Counted from the first letter of the stretch, positions 1 through 8,025 are shown. The stretch: DNA of 45,126 nucleotides from Microcaldota archaeon (GCA_021848065.1 JAJZNA010000025.1:1-45126); one strand, 5' to 3'. Notes: a model not told the origin generated them from the letters alone. Made by a program: numbers and translations.

Positions 1-101
1 CAGTCTAACTTAGCCTTCTGTTCCTTTGAAGGATACGCCCTGAATTTGTATGCTCTTTTCACGATGACCGCATTTATTACCTCATTAAGATTTATGTGCA
101 T
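1..101 (-). mobile_element. tnpB: TnpB-type (IS200/IS605 OrfB) protein, N-terminal fragment cut by window edge
   Basis: Reading the minus strand from an ATG at 101 gives an open frame that runs off the left edge. It contains KRAYKFRAYPSKEQKAKL, which matches the conserved N-terminus of TnpB/OrfB proteins of IS200/IS605 elements (YKFR-YP-EQ pattern), the RNA-guided nuclease ancestors of Cas12. A GTG at 62 is an alternative start. A GGTGGG sequence at 112-117 could be its ribosome-binding site, and the symmetric TTTATAAA at 146-153 a TATA box. Only about 33 codons are visible, so intactness cannot be judged. The ORF track misses it because it is partial. Confidence 0.72.
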
Positions 102-145
102 TCGCTTTCATCCCACCTTTGAAAAGGGGGTTTTCCCGCTATGAA

Positions 146-153
146 TTTATAAA
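146..153 (-). promoter_or_regulatory. TATA box TTTATAAA, probably for the tnpB fragment
   Basis: A perfect archaeal TATA element lies 45 bp upstream of the tnpB ATG at 101. A start site about 27 bp downstream would give a leader of roughly 20 nt holding the GGTGGG ribosome-binding site. The element is symmetric, so the direction is inferred from the neighbouring gene. Confidence 0.45.
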
Positions 154-248
154 AAGCATGCAGATGCATGCGTATGTCCGATGAACTATATCTTTGTATA
201 GTTAATGGATTAAATAGCCGATTTTCGCTAGATTCAATAAGGGATTGA

Positions 249-1514
249 ATGGTGCAAAAGGCTTCTATAGTTGGCGTCGGATGTACTAAATTCGGCAGCG
301 TTCTGACGGATCCGGAACTGAAAGGGCTTACATTTCAGGAGATGGTAGCCGAAGCTGCTTTCGAGGCCATGGACGATGCAGGCATAACCCCTGATGAGAT
401 CGATGCCTTTTATGTGGGCAACATGCTGGCCCATACCTCGCAGGTGTACAGCCATGCCACGCTGCTCTCTGATTGGCTGGGCCTGAGGTTCAAGGGAGGA
501 TTTCATTTTGATACTGCATGCTCTACAACAAATACGGGAATAGGCATAGCGTCCAACTCAATAGGGTCTGGTAAGTACAAGAACGTGCTTGTGGTAGGCG
601 GGGAGATACTCTCTTCAGTGCCTGAAAACTACAACCAGCTTACAAGGAAGGGAATAGACGCACAGACCCTTTGGGGATGGACAGATTTCGGGGTGGACCA
701 TGTATATGCGTACCACCATAGCTATGACGTAGCATCTGCATATGGGGCAATACCCACCATGGGATACATGAAGAAGTATGGGCTCAGCTTCGAGCAGATG
801 GACGAGACAATGTATTATGTCAACAAGGCCGTGAGAATGCACGCATCGCTGAACCCCAAGGCGATGATAAGGCAGGACCTTGAGGCACTGGCAAGATCGA
901 AAGGCTACAAGGACTCGTACGAATTCTGGAAGAGCAAGCATAACCCGTTCTTTGCGTGGCCCACAAGGCTCCTGAGCGCACTCAACACTGCGGACGGTGC
1001 ATCTGCGTACGTGATATCCGGGGAGCCGAAGAAGTATGACAAGAAGACGCCTGTTGAAGTGAAGGGCTTCCACTGGACCACCAGCAACTACCCCTGGTAC
1101 GGCACAGATTCTACCACAATGCCGCAGGACGTGATAGCGTTCAGGGAGGCATACAAGATGGCAGGCATACAGCCCAAGGACATAGACTACCTTTACGTTC
1201 ACGACTGCATGCAGATACACCAGCTGGAAGTCTCGGAGATAGCCGGCTACTTCCCCAAGGGCCAGTCGTGGAAGGCATTCATAGAAGGCAGGACCACATA
1301 CAAGGGAGACAAGCCCCTGAACACATCAGGAGGAAGGCATGGGGTCGGACATGCCTTTGAGGCTTCCGCAGGCTCGGAGACGTACCACATAGTCAAGCAG
1401 ATGAGGGGAGAGGCTGGGAAGGTGCAGTTTAGCACCAAGCCAAAGATAGCTGTTCAACACAACCACGGCTACGGCATGCATACCGCAGTCACGGTGTTGG
1501 AGAGAGGGGATTGA
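249..1514 (+). CDS. Archaeal thiolase-family protein (SCP2/acetoacetyl-CoA thiolase-like)
   Basis: 421 aa with thiolase architecture. The nucleophile region FDTACSTTNTG places the catalytic Cys near residue 91. A C-terminal GGRHGVGHAFEASAG block corresponds to the thiolase GGLKAKGHPIGATG motif, and QHNHGYGMHT to the HNxGGxG block. Archaeal thiolases of this kind condense acetyl-CoA to acetoacetyl-CoA and work in a channelling complex with a DUF35 protein (and HMG-CoA synthase) at the entry to the mevalonate pathway. The next gene starts directly after this stop and is exactly such a DUF35 protein, followed by an acyl carrier protein. The start ATG is preceded by a TTAAATA element about 36 bp upstream. 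The substrate (CoA or ACP thioester) is not determined by the sequence. Confidence 0.85.
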   Translation: MVQKASIVGVGCTKFGSVLTDPELKGLTFQEMVAEAAFEAMDDAGITPDEIDAFYVGNMLAHTSQVYSHATLLSDWLGLRFKGGFHFDTACSTTNTGIGIASNSIGSGKYKNVLVVGGEILSSVPENYNQLTRKGIDAQTLWGWTDFGVDHVYAYHHSYDVASAYGAIPTMGYMKKYGLSFEQMDETMYYVNKAVRMHASLNPKAMIRQDLEALARSKGYKDSYEFWKSKHNPFFAWPTRLLSALNTADGASAYVISGEPKKYDKKTPVEVKGFHWTTSNYPWYGTDSTTMPQDVIAFREAYKMAGIQPKDIDYLYVHDCMQIHQLEVSEIAGYFPKGQSWKAFIEGRTTYKGDKPLNTSGGRHGVGHAFEASAGSETYHIVKQMRGEAGKVQFSTKPKIAVQHNHGYGMHTAVTVLERGD

Positions 1515-1916
1515 ATGGAGTTCAGGACCGCTAAAAAATTCTACGACAACCTTGCGAAGGGCAAGATATACGGGATAAGGTGCAGGAAGTGCAAGAAGTA
1601 CACATTCCCGCCGCTTCTGCGATGCAGGGAGTGCAGCAGCGAGAGCGTTGAATGGGTGGTGATGAAAGGGACTGGGAAGCTGCACTATTATTCTAGCACA
1701 ATGCTGCCTGCCATAAAGTTCGTTGGCGAGCCGCCTTCGGCGTACGGCCTTGTTGAGATGAGTGAAGGGCCGGTGTTCCTGACAAAGATAAACAATGCAG
1801 ACATATCCTCCCCAGATAGTATAGCCAAAGGAAACAAGGCCCTACCATTGCCAGTGAAGGCCAGGGTGAGGAAGATTGCCGGGATGGACATAGTGACATT
1901 TGATATCAAAAAGTGA
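1515..1916 (+). CDS. DUF35 OB-fold/zinc-ribbon protein, thiolase partner
   Basis: 133 aa. The N-terminal rubredoxin-like zinc ribbon is visible as CRKCKKYTFPPLLRCRECSS (two CxxC pairs), followed by an OB-fold region (GTGKLHYYSS, AYGLVEM, KARVRKIAG). In archaea DUF35 proteins bridge thiolase and HMG-CoA synthase and help channel acetoacetyl-CoA. The ATG abuts the thiolase TGA with no gap, so the two are almost certainly translated together. No HMG-CoA synthase is in this cluster; an acyl carrier protein follows instead. Confidence 0.85.
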   Translation: MEFRTAKKFYDNLAKGKIYGIRCRKCKKYTFPPLLRCRECSSESVEWVVMKGTGKLHYYSSTMLPAIKFVGEPPSAYGLVEMSEGPVFLTKINNADISSPDSIAKGNKALPLPVKARVRKIAGMDIVTFDIKK

Positions 1917-1920
1917 TGCT

Positions 1921-2178
1921 ATGCCAAGGAATTACGATAATGTTAACAAGAGGTTCAAGGCCTTAGTAGCTGACATAATGGGCGTTAAGCCGAACACCCT
2001 TAAGGATGGGACTAGGTTCGTTGAGGATCTTCACGCAAAATCGATAGACACCATAGCGCTGACCGCAGCAGCGGAAGGCGAGTTCAAGATAAAATTGACG
2101 CCGGGCGAGGCGAACAGGAACACCACCATAAAGAAGACGGTGGACTGCATAGTCTCCAAGATGAGGGGCAGGGACTAG
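1921..2178 (+). CDS. acpP: Acyl carrier protein
   Basis: 85 aa from the ATG at 1921; the longer track ORF begins inside the DUF35 gene. It has the ACP four-helix pattern with the phosphopantetheine serine in DLHAKSIDTIAL (Ser41), replacing the usual DSLD/DSLDxVEL. Only 4 nt separate it from the DUF35 stop, so it belongs to the thiolase operon. A holo-ACP synthase lies immediately downstream in convergent orientation (3 bp overlap), supporting a functional carrier. ACP is uncommon in archaea, which make lipids from isoprenoids, so the acyl cargo is unknown. Confidence 0.82.
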   Translation: MPRNYDNVNKRFKALVADIMGVKPNTLKDGTRFVEDLHAKSIDTIALTAAAEGEFKIKLTPGEANRNTTIKKTVDCIVSKMRGRD

Positions 2179-2555
2179 GATCTCTTTCTTGAATGCGCCT
2201 TCGATAGGAAGGCAAATGCGATGGCATAGTCTGCACTGAAGGACATGCTTATTAGAAGTTCCTTCCCATTGACGGTCTTTGAAAGGCTCCCGAAGGTGGC
2301 AGCGTACGGCCTTCCGCAGCGCTCATGCTTTATCTCTATTTCATTATCCCCTGTCCAGCCTGTTCCTGCCGCCTTTAGTATTGCCTCCTTTGCTGCGAAG
2401 ATGGCGGCAAGATGCGGAATTGAATTTCCCTTGGATTTGGCATATCCAAGCTCGCTCTTTGTAAATACCTTTTCGGTGAATGCCTTGTGCCTGCATAGTT
2501 GCCTAAGCCGGGTTATATCCACTATGTCAACCCCTATCCCCGACACATCACGCAT
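2175..2555 (-). CDS. acpS: Holo-[acyl-carrier-protein] synthase (4'-phosphopantetheinyl transferase)
   Basis: About 126 aa from the ATG at 2555 (the track adds a TTG start at 2561; a GTG at 2546 is also possible). The AcpS signature is clear: GIGVDIVDI near the N-terminus with the Mg-binding Asp, FTEKVFTKSELGYAKSK, and the second motif AAIFAAKEAILKAAGTGW with the catalytic Glu/Lys. It transfers phosphopantetheine from CoA to the ACP serine. Its start overlaps the end of the acetate kinase gene, so it is the last gene of a pta-ackA-acpS operon, and it is tail-to-tail with the ACP gene it should serve. Confidence 0.87.
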   Translation of the reverse strand: MRDVSGIGVDIVDITRLRQLCRHKAFTEKVFTKSELGYAKSKGNSIPHLAAIFAAKEAILKAAGTGWTGDNEIEIKHERCGRPYAATFGSLSKTVNGKELLISMSFSADYAIAFAFLSKAHSRKRS

Positions 2556-3684
2556 TCCCAAGCACCTTCAAGGTCTCCCTTGCTATTATGAGCTCCTCAT
2601 CAGACATTACGCTCAGAACCTTTACCCGTGAGCTGCCGGAACTGATAAATGCGTCTGTGCCTATTGCAGCCGTATTCTTTTTGCGGTCCAGCACTATGCC
2701 CAGGGGCTTGAGGTCGGCGCACATCCGCCTCACCAGCGGGGCATTGGCGCCTATGCCTGCAGTGAATGTTATTGCGTCCACCTTGCCAAGTATGCCCACA
2801 TATGCTGAAATGTACTTCTTAACCCTGTAGCAGAATACGTCGATGGCAGCTATGCACCGCTTATCACCACGATAGTAACCTTTGATTATTGAGCGCATAT
2901 CCTTTCCCCTTCCGGACAGCCCCAAGAGGCCGCTTTCCTCATTTAACATTATGTCCACCTCGCGCGGGCTCATGCCAAGCCCTCTTTCAAGGAATATGAG
3001 CACCCCGGGGTCGACATCTCCAGGCCTTGTGCCCATTACCAGCCCCTCCAGAGGCGTGAAGCCCATGCTTGTGTCCACCACCTTTCCATTGCGTATTGCG
3101 GCTATGCTGCATCCGGCCCCGAGATGGCAGGTGATCAGGTTAAGCCTGCTAAGAGGTTTGCCGAGCATCTCTGCCGCCCTCAAGCTTACCCCATAGTGAG
3201 ATATGCCGTGGAAGCCATACCTGCGTATGCCATGGTTTTTGTATAATCCATAGGGCAAGGCGTAGAGGAATGCGCGCTCTGGCATTGTCTGGTGGAATGA
3301 AGTATCGAAAACTGCAACGTTGGGCACTCCGGGCAGCATGCGCCTCATCGCCATGATGCCTTCCAGGTTCACCGGATTGTGTAGAGGCGCCATGGAAGAG
3401 TACTTCCTTATCGCGCCGATAACGCCGCGGTCTATTAGGCGCGATGATGTTATTGGTCCGCCGTGCACCACGCGGTGTCCGATGGCAGATATCTCGGCCA
3501 GGCTTGAGAGCTTTCCGCTTCCTGAAAGGCGGGATGCCATAAGCGCTATCCCTTGTGCATGGTCCCTTATTCCTGAGCCTTTCTCGCCTATGCGCTCGAT
3601 AAGCCCTGATGCAAGCTCGGTTTCGCCTTCAAAAAGCTTGTACTTTATAGAACTGCTTCCGCTGTTCAGGGCAAGTACCTTCAT
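2548..3684 (-). CDS. ackA: Acetate kinase
   Basis: 378 aa, beginning MKVLALNSGSSSIKYKLF, the classic ASKHA acetate kinase N-terminus. It also carries GHRVVHGG, FDTSFHQTMP, GFHGISHYG, HLGAGCSI, TPLEGLVMGTRPGDVDPG and FTAGIGANAPLVR, covering phosphate- and acetate-binding motifs. It interconverts acetate + ATP and acetyl phosphate + ADP. It overlaps pta by 4 bp (ATGA) and acpS by several bp, so the three are cotranscribed. Most archaea use ADP-forming acetyl-CoA synthetase instead; AckA-Pta is best known from Methanosarcina and bacteria, which suggests acquisition by transfer. Confidence 0.95.
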   Translation of the reverse strand: MKVLALNSGSSSIKYKLFEGETELASGLIERIGEKGSGIRDHAQGIALMASRLSGSGKLSSLAEISAIGHRVVHGGPITSSRLIDRGVIGAIRKYSSMAPLHNPVNLEGIMAMRRMLPGVPNVAVFDTSFHQTMPERAFLYALPYGLYKNHGIRRYGFHGISHYGVSLRAAEMLGKPLSRLNLITCHLGAGCSIAAIRNGKVVDTSMGFTPLEGLVMGTRPGDVDPGVLIFLERGLGMSPREVDIMLNEESGLLGLSGRGKDMRSIIKGYYRGDKRCIAAIDVFCYRVKKYISAYVGILGKVDAITFTAGIGANAPLVRRMCADLKPLGIVLDRKKNTAAIGTDAFISSGSSRVKVLSVMSDEELIIARETLKVLGNA

Positions 3685-4670
3685 CTTGCCCCGCCTATTA
3701 GAATCGAAAGCACGGTTATTGCCCCCACTATGTCTTCAGGAGTGGCGCCTCTTGACAGGTCGCTTACAGGCTTGGCAAATCCCTGCAATATGGGCCCGTA
3801 CGCATTTGCGCCTGCCAGTATGTTGACCAGCTTATAAGCGATGTTTCCAGCGTCAAGATCCGGGAATATTAGTATATTGGCTCTGCCGGCAACGGGTCCA
3901 AGCTTCCCGCCCATCTTCCTTTTTGCTGTTGACATGACTAGCGCGGCATCTGCCTGCAATTCCCCGTCTATCATGAGCTTTGGCTCTCGCCTTTTCGCTA
4001 TCTCGACTGCCTTGGCGACCTTTTCCACTTCAGCATGGGATGCACTTCCCTTTGTGGAGAAAGATAGCATTGCCGCCCGCGGAGTCCATCGCAGCAGCCT
4101 CCTTGCAGACTGGCACGTGGCTATGGCAGTATCGGCAAGGGCATTGGGGCACGGGCTTGGATTGACCGAACAGTCGGCAAAGATGAGAACGCCTTTATCC
4201 CCCCCAGCATATCCGGGCACGCTCATTATGAAGAAGCTGGAAGGCATGGTAAAGCCCTTATGCAGGCCTATTATGGACCTGCTCACAGAGATCAGTTCTG
4301 CGGAGGTGTATACTGCGCCGGCTATCAGCCCCTGCGCATCTCCAGCAGCAACAGACATTGCCCCCATGAAAAGAGTGTTCTTCATTATCTTTTCTGACAC
4401 GGATTGCGATGCGTGAAACATGCGGCTATACATGCGCGCATACCTGGCCAGATATGGGCTATGCTCCGGATCTACGATGTCGAATTTTGCTTTCGGTATG
4501 CCCTCCCTGGCTGCCTTTTCTGCCAGGACTTCCCCCCTGCCCATCAGCAGCGGGCGTGTAATATCGGATCTTGATGCAAGCTTCACAGCATGCATTATCC
4601 TGTCGTCCTCTGCTTCGGGGAACACTATCCTGCTCCTGAGCCCAGATGCCCTTTGTTTGAGCGCATCCAT
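3681..4670 (-). CDS. pta: Phosphate acetyltransferase
   Basis: About 329 aa, a single PTA_PTB catalytic domain without the N-terminal DRTGG extension of long enterobacterial forms. Motifs include RIVFPEAEDDRIMHA, VAAGDAQGLIAGAVYTSAE, FADCSVNPSP, MLSFSTKGSA, ELQADAALV and NILIFPDLDAGNIAYKL. It converts acetyl-CoA + Pi to acetyl phosphate, passed to AckA. I prefer the ATG at 4670 over the track start at 4685: a TATA box at 4691-4699 lies 25 bp upstream of 4670, as expected for a leaderless transcript. First gene of pta-ackA-acpS. Confidence 0.93.
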   Translation of the reverse strand: MDALKQRASGLRSRIVFPEAEDDRIMHAVKLASRSDITRPLLMGRGEVLAEKAAREGIPKAKFDIVDPEHSPYLARYARMYSRMFHASQSVSEKIMKNTLFMGAMSVAAGDAQGLIAGAVYTSAELISVSRSIIGLHKGFTMPSSFFIMSVPGYAGGDKGVLIFADCSVNPSPCPNALADTAIATCQSARRLLRWTPRAAMLSFSTKGSASHAEVEKVAKAVEIAKRREPKLMIDGELQADAALVMSTAKRKMGGKLGPVAGRANILIFPDLDAGNIAYKLVNILAGANAYGPILQGFAKPVSDLSRGATPEDIVGAITVLSILIGGAR

Positions 4671-4690
4671 GATGGCCAAACACATACCCT

Positions 4691-4699
4691 ATATTATAT
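4691..4699 (-). promoter_or_regulatory. TATA box of the pta-ackA-acpS operon
   Basis: ATATTATAT, centred 25 bp upstream of the ATG at 4670. This spacing implies a leaderless mRNA and helps fix the pta start. Confidence 0.55.
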
Positions 4700-4816
4700 C
4701 GCGACCCTTAGTTATTAAAACTTTGCAGAGGGACGGAGCTGTGAAAAGGCATGCTGCCTTTGGAATGATCTTCTTTACGCATGCAAGAGCCGTGACGCTT
4801 TTAGCTCTATTAAAAG

Positions 4817-5671
4817 TTATGGATAGTTGTATCCATACGTCCATGAGCTGGTGTACGATACCGCGGCTTGGGTGCTGGTGTGCCCATTTCCCGAATAGTC
4901 ATTCGTATTGCCGTTGAGGGGCCACCAGCCCACGATGTGAAGTGGATCTATGGGCGCTCCGCCAATGCCTGCGCGGTAGAGGGAATTTAGGTCATTGGAA
5001 GAGAGGGAGGTGTTGTACACCTGTATGTTGGAGAGGTAACCATTGAACGCTCTATCCCAACTACCTATTTTTGAATTTGTTAGGCCTATGCAGCCGATGT
5101 AGTGGCCGCTGGGATAGAAATTGTTGTTTATGTATCCGCCAGTAGCCACACCATTCGTCAGCACTAACGCAGTGAACACCCATGTATTTTTGTAGTTTCC
5201 ATAAACTGTCCACGAATTGCCTGCGGAGAGGTTCCTGAGCTCGAAACGCAGGACGTCATCTCGGTATTCTATATCGGCCCACCCATTTGAGGAGAGCCCT
5301 ATGACTCCGGCCATCTGCCCAGTAGAAGGCATGCCTGCATCGTACGACCATCCAGTGATAGTAAGATTGCACACACCGCTTGATGCGAATAAAGAGGGAG
5401 GAGTTATTACAGAATTTTGGCCGTTCAGAAGTGCAACATACATCGGCAGCTCGCCCTGGCACTGGCCCTGGAGAGTCACGGATTCGACGTTACGGACCAC
5501 TTGGCAGGCACCAGCAGTCGCCTTGGGGGCGAAATTGGTGGAATTGAATATGCCAAGCGCGAATAGTGCAACCATTACGATTGCAATTATCAGTATCGCC
5601 CACCCATACGTCATCAGGTACTCCATTGCAGACTGGGCCCTGAAGGCCTTACGACGTAGTTTATGTCCCAT
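4817..5671 (-). CDS. Class III signal peptide LamG-domain surface/pilin-like protein, copy 1
   Basis: 284 aa. A basic N-terminus is followed by RAQSAMEYLMTYGWAIL and a hydrophobic helix, the class III (prepilin/archaellin-like) signal; cleavage is expected between Ala12 and Gln13, leaving the helix to pack into a filament or the membrane. Next comes a conserved CQVVRNVESVTLQGQCQGELP segment with two Cys, then a concanavalin A-like (LamG) fold of about 150 residues ending in QVYNTSLSSNDLNSLY, then GGAPIDPLHIVGWWPLNGNTNDYSGNGH. LamG folds commonly bind glycans. It is the most divergent of three tandem paralogues. A TATA-like TTATTTATT lies about 35 bp upstream. Confidence 0.82.
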   Translation of the reverse strand: MGHKLRRKAFRAQSAMEYLMTYGWAILIIAIVMVALFALGIFNSTNFAPKATAGACQVVRNVESVTLQGQCQGELPMYVALLNGQNSVITPPSLFASSGVCNLTITGWSYDAGMPSTGQMAGVIGLSSNGWADIEYRDDVLRFELRNLSAGNSWTVYGNYKNTWVFTALVLTNGVATGGYINNNFYPSGHYIGCIGLTNSKIGSWDRAFNGYLSNIQVYNTSLSSNDLNSLYRAGIGGAPIDPLHIVGWWPLNGNTNDYSGNGHTSTQAAVSYTSSWTYGYNYP

Positions 5672-5722
5672 TACTCTACCTGAAAACTGATTGCTTCTAA
5701 AGCAATAAATAACTGCCCGCCT

Positions 5723-6595
5723 TCAAGGCGTAGTGTACCCCGAAGTCCAGGCAGAAGTGTATGAAACTTCAGTAGAGTTCCCGTGATTCCCGTTGCCAGA
5801 ATAGTCCTGTGCGTTGCCGTTGAGGGGCCACCAGCCCACGATGTGAAGGGGATCTATGGGTGCGCCGCCAATGCCTTCCAGATACAGCTGTTCTACCTCG
5901 TTTGCAGAAAGAGAAGCGTTGTATATCTGCACGTTCGCCAGCTGTCCTGAGAAGGTATCGCCCCACCAGTTGGAATTGCCACCTATGTATGCGCTGGTGC
6001 ATGTGATGGAATTGCACGTGTCAATTGAAGCTGAATAATACTGCATTTTGTTGTTATAAGCTATGCCCAGCGTAGGGCTATTGTAGGTTACAGCAACAAA
6101 GCTCCAGGTGTCTTGAGGGATGGAAAAGTTTGTAGGTACATCACTGCAGGATCCCCAGAAGTAAAGAGAGCCTTTCTGTAGTATAAGCCCGAATACTGCG
6201 CCATCGGGATTGCAGTTATTCCCACCATAATAGAATATGCCTAAGTTGTTGTAGCTGCTAGGGGCAGCTGTAGGATATACCCATGCGGTCATGGTCCTTG
6301 GGGATTGGCCGTTTGGCAGCTGCCCTGGAACCACATCTACGTTGCTGTTACCTTGGAAATTTGCAACGTACCTGGGCAGCTCGCCCTGGCACTGTCCCTG
6401 GAGAGTCACTGATTCAACATTCCTGACGACTTGGCAGGCGCCTGCATTTGCACGGGGGCCCAAGTTGGCGCTGCTAAATACGCCCAATGAGAAAAGGGCA
6501 ACAAGCACCACGGCTATGATCAGTATCGCCCACCCATACGTCATCAGGTACTCCATTGCAGATTGAGCTTTGTATCCGTGATTAGCGATCCGCAT
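5723..6595 (-). CDS. Class III signal peptide LamG-domain surface/pilin-like protein, copy 2
   Basis: 290 aa from the ATG at 6595 (MRIANHG); the track start at 6610 would fall upstream of the transcription start predicted from the AATATAAT element about 26 bp upstream of 6595. Same architecture as its neighbours: class III signal YKAQSAMEYLMTYGW, hydrophobic helix, two-Cys linker QVVRNVESVTLQGQCQGELP, LamG-like domain (RTMTAWVYPT, WSFVAVTYNS, LANVQIYNASLSANEVEQLY) and the terminal GWWPLNGNAQDYSGNGNHG block. The middle part differs strongly from copies 1 and 3. Probably secreted and assembled by a type IV pilus-like system; peptidase and assembly genes are not in the window. Confidence 0.82.
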   Translation of the reverse strand: MRIANHGYKAQSAMEYLMTYGWAILIIAVVLVALFSLGVFSSANLGPRANAGACQVVRNVESVTLQGQCQGELPRYVANFQGNSNVDVVPGQLPNGQSPRTMTAWVYPTAAPSSYNNLGIFYYGGNNCNPDGAVFGLILQKGSLYFWGSCSDVPTNFSIPQDTWSFVAVTYNSPTLGIAYNNKMQYYSASIDTCNSITCTSAYIGGNSNWWGDTFSGQLANVQIYNASLSANEVEQLYLEGIGGAPIDPLHIVGWWPLNGNAQDYSGNGNHGNSTEVSYTSAWTSGYTTP

Positions 6596-6655
6596 AGAGG
6601 GATTGTTCATATAAATATTATATTACTTTTGAAGCGGCACAAGCGCTAGGAGGCT

Positions 6656-7543
6656 TCAAGGCTGTGTGTATCCCGACGTCCAGGCTGACGTGTACGACAC
6701 TCCTGGAGCCTGGCCGTTGTTCGAGTTGCCGCTGTAGTCCTGCGCGTTTCCATTGAGAGGCCACCATCCTACAACATGCAGAGGGTCTATCGGCGCGCCG
6801 CCGATGCCTTCCATGTAGAGCTGCTCGACATCGTTGGCGGAAAGCGAAGCGTTGTATATCTGCACGTCAGATAAGTATCCGTAGTAATTTCCTCCGCCAT
6901 CCATCGCTTCGCCGAAAGCCAGTGTAGATGGCGAGGGAACGTTGCCATTTATTGTAAGACCTGAGAGGTACTTGCCATTGCCGTACAGTGCAGCCTGATG
7001 TCCATCCACGGTAATGGCAAGGAAGACCCAGGATTGCCCGACAGAGGGACACCCTGGACTCTCCCTCTGGTTGGCATATGCAGAGGTGTCAAACCTGAAG
7101 AACACTTCGCTCGCAGTGCCGCAGCCTCTGGCCCCAAGTTCCCACCCATACCCATTGCCATTGTGGTCTTCGAGCACATTTGTATAGCTCCCCTGGGTAG
7201 GATGCACCCATGCTGATGCAGTAAACGAGTTGACACCGTAAGATACATTCCCTATAGCCACCGGCTTGCCTGAGACGTAGGCAACATATTCGGGCATCTC
7301 ACCCTGGCACTGGCCCTGGAGAGTCACTGATTCGACGTTACGGACAACTTGGCAGGCACCAGCAGTCGCCTTGGGGGCGAAATTGGCGGAATTGAATATG
7401 CCAAGCGCGAACAGTGCAACCAGCACCATTGCAATTATCAGTATCGCCCACCCATACGTCATGAGGTACTCCATTGCAGACTGGGCCTTCAAACTATGCA
7501 ATTTGGAGTTTGGGAAGGCACGTGAGCTTATACCCGAAGACAT
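6656..7543 (-). CDS. Class III signal peptide LamG-domain surface/pilin-like protein, copy 3
   Basis: 295 aa. The class III signal is SLKAQSAMEYLMTYGWAIL after a 20-residue basic leader, followed by the same helix and two-Cys linker as copies 1 and 2. The LamG domain includes FTASAWVHPTQGS, SWVFLAITVDGHQAALYGNG, LSDVQIYNASLSANDVEQLY and the terminal GWWPLNGNAQDYSGNSNNG block. The first ~50 codons of the mature region are almost identical at DNA level to copy 1, pointing to recent duplication or gene conversion. A TATA-like CTATTTTATTA is centred about 28 bp upstream of the ATG, consistent with a leaderless transcript. Confidence 0.82.
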   Translation of the reverse strand: MSSGISSRAFPNSKLHSLKAQSAMEYLMTYGWAILIIAMVLVALFALGIFNSANFAPKATAGACQVVRNVESVTLQGQCQGEMPEYVAYVSGKPVAIGNVSYGVNSFTASAWVHPTQGSYTNVLEDHNGNGYGWELGARGCGTASEVFFRFDTSAYANQRESPGCPSVGQSWVFLAITVDGHQAALYGNGKYLSGLTINGNVPSPSTLAFGEAMDGGGNYYGYLSDVQIYNASLSANDVEQLYMEGIGGAPIDPLHVVGWWPLNGNAQDYSGNSNNGQAPGVSYTSAWTSGYTQP

Positions 7544-7626
7544 ACCAGTAACTTAGAGCTGAAAATAATAAAATAGGTGCCTCTAAGCGAATTGAATATT
7601 TGATGCGCTTTTTTCAATACGGCCCA

Positions 7627-8025
7627 TCAATTTTTGGCAGTGCGAGTTGCTTTGGCTTTATTGTTTCCAAATACCAGATGCCCGATAAAACCACCCACTG
7701 CACCAGACACCACATAAAGTACGATCGATAAAATTGCGATGCCAATTGGAGAGGAATAAGCGGTTGGGGTTGTGCCTGTCTGGTTAGCTATCGTGCTGAG
7801 AAGAGGATAGGTCTGCATTATCGAATAAGCCTGTATAAAGCCCACCAAAATTCCGATTATTCCTCCAGACACCACGGCATTCTTGCGTGAGCCTTTTGAT
7901 ACCTGCGCGGAAGCAATGCCTCCGATTATAATCCCAATGAAGCCAAGAACCAGCGAGAGTAAGAAACCTATTACCAAACCTGCAATTATGCCAAATGCAA
8001 TTTTCTTATCGGATGTGTCTTCCAT
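7627..8025 (-). CDS. Small integral membrane protein, unknown function
   Basis: 132 aa from ATG 8025 (MEDTSDKKIAFG). The track starts at a TTG at 8046, but a TATA box ATTTATAA lies just upstream of that TTG and about 27 bp upstream of ATG 8025, which fits a leaderless message from 8025. Four glycine-rich hydrophobic segments are visible (IAGLVIGFLLSLVLGFIGIII, VVSGGIIGILVGFI, PIGIAILSIVLYVVSGAVGGFIGHLVF), with a short basic tail. The pattern resembles DUF5518-type small membrane proteins, but I do not recognise it with certainty. Stands alone between the pilin-like cluster and tRNA-Leu. Confidence 0.7.
   Translation of the reverse strand: MEDTSDKKIAFGIIAGLVIGFLLSLVLGFIGIIIGGIASAQVSKGSRKNAVVSGGIIGILVGFIQAYSIMQTYPLLSTIANQTGTTPTAYSSPIGIAILSIVLYVVSGAVGGFIGHLVFGNNKAKATRTAKN

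Noticed and set aside
615-1220. 201-aa minus-strand ORF inside the thiolase gene
   Set aside because: Antisense shadow: no family signal, and the + strand encodes a clear thiolase.
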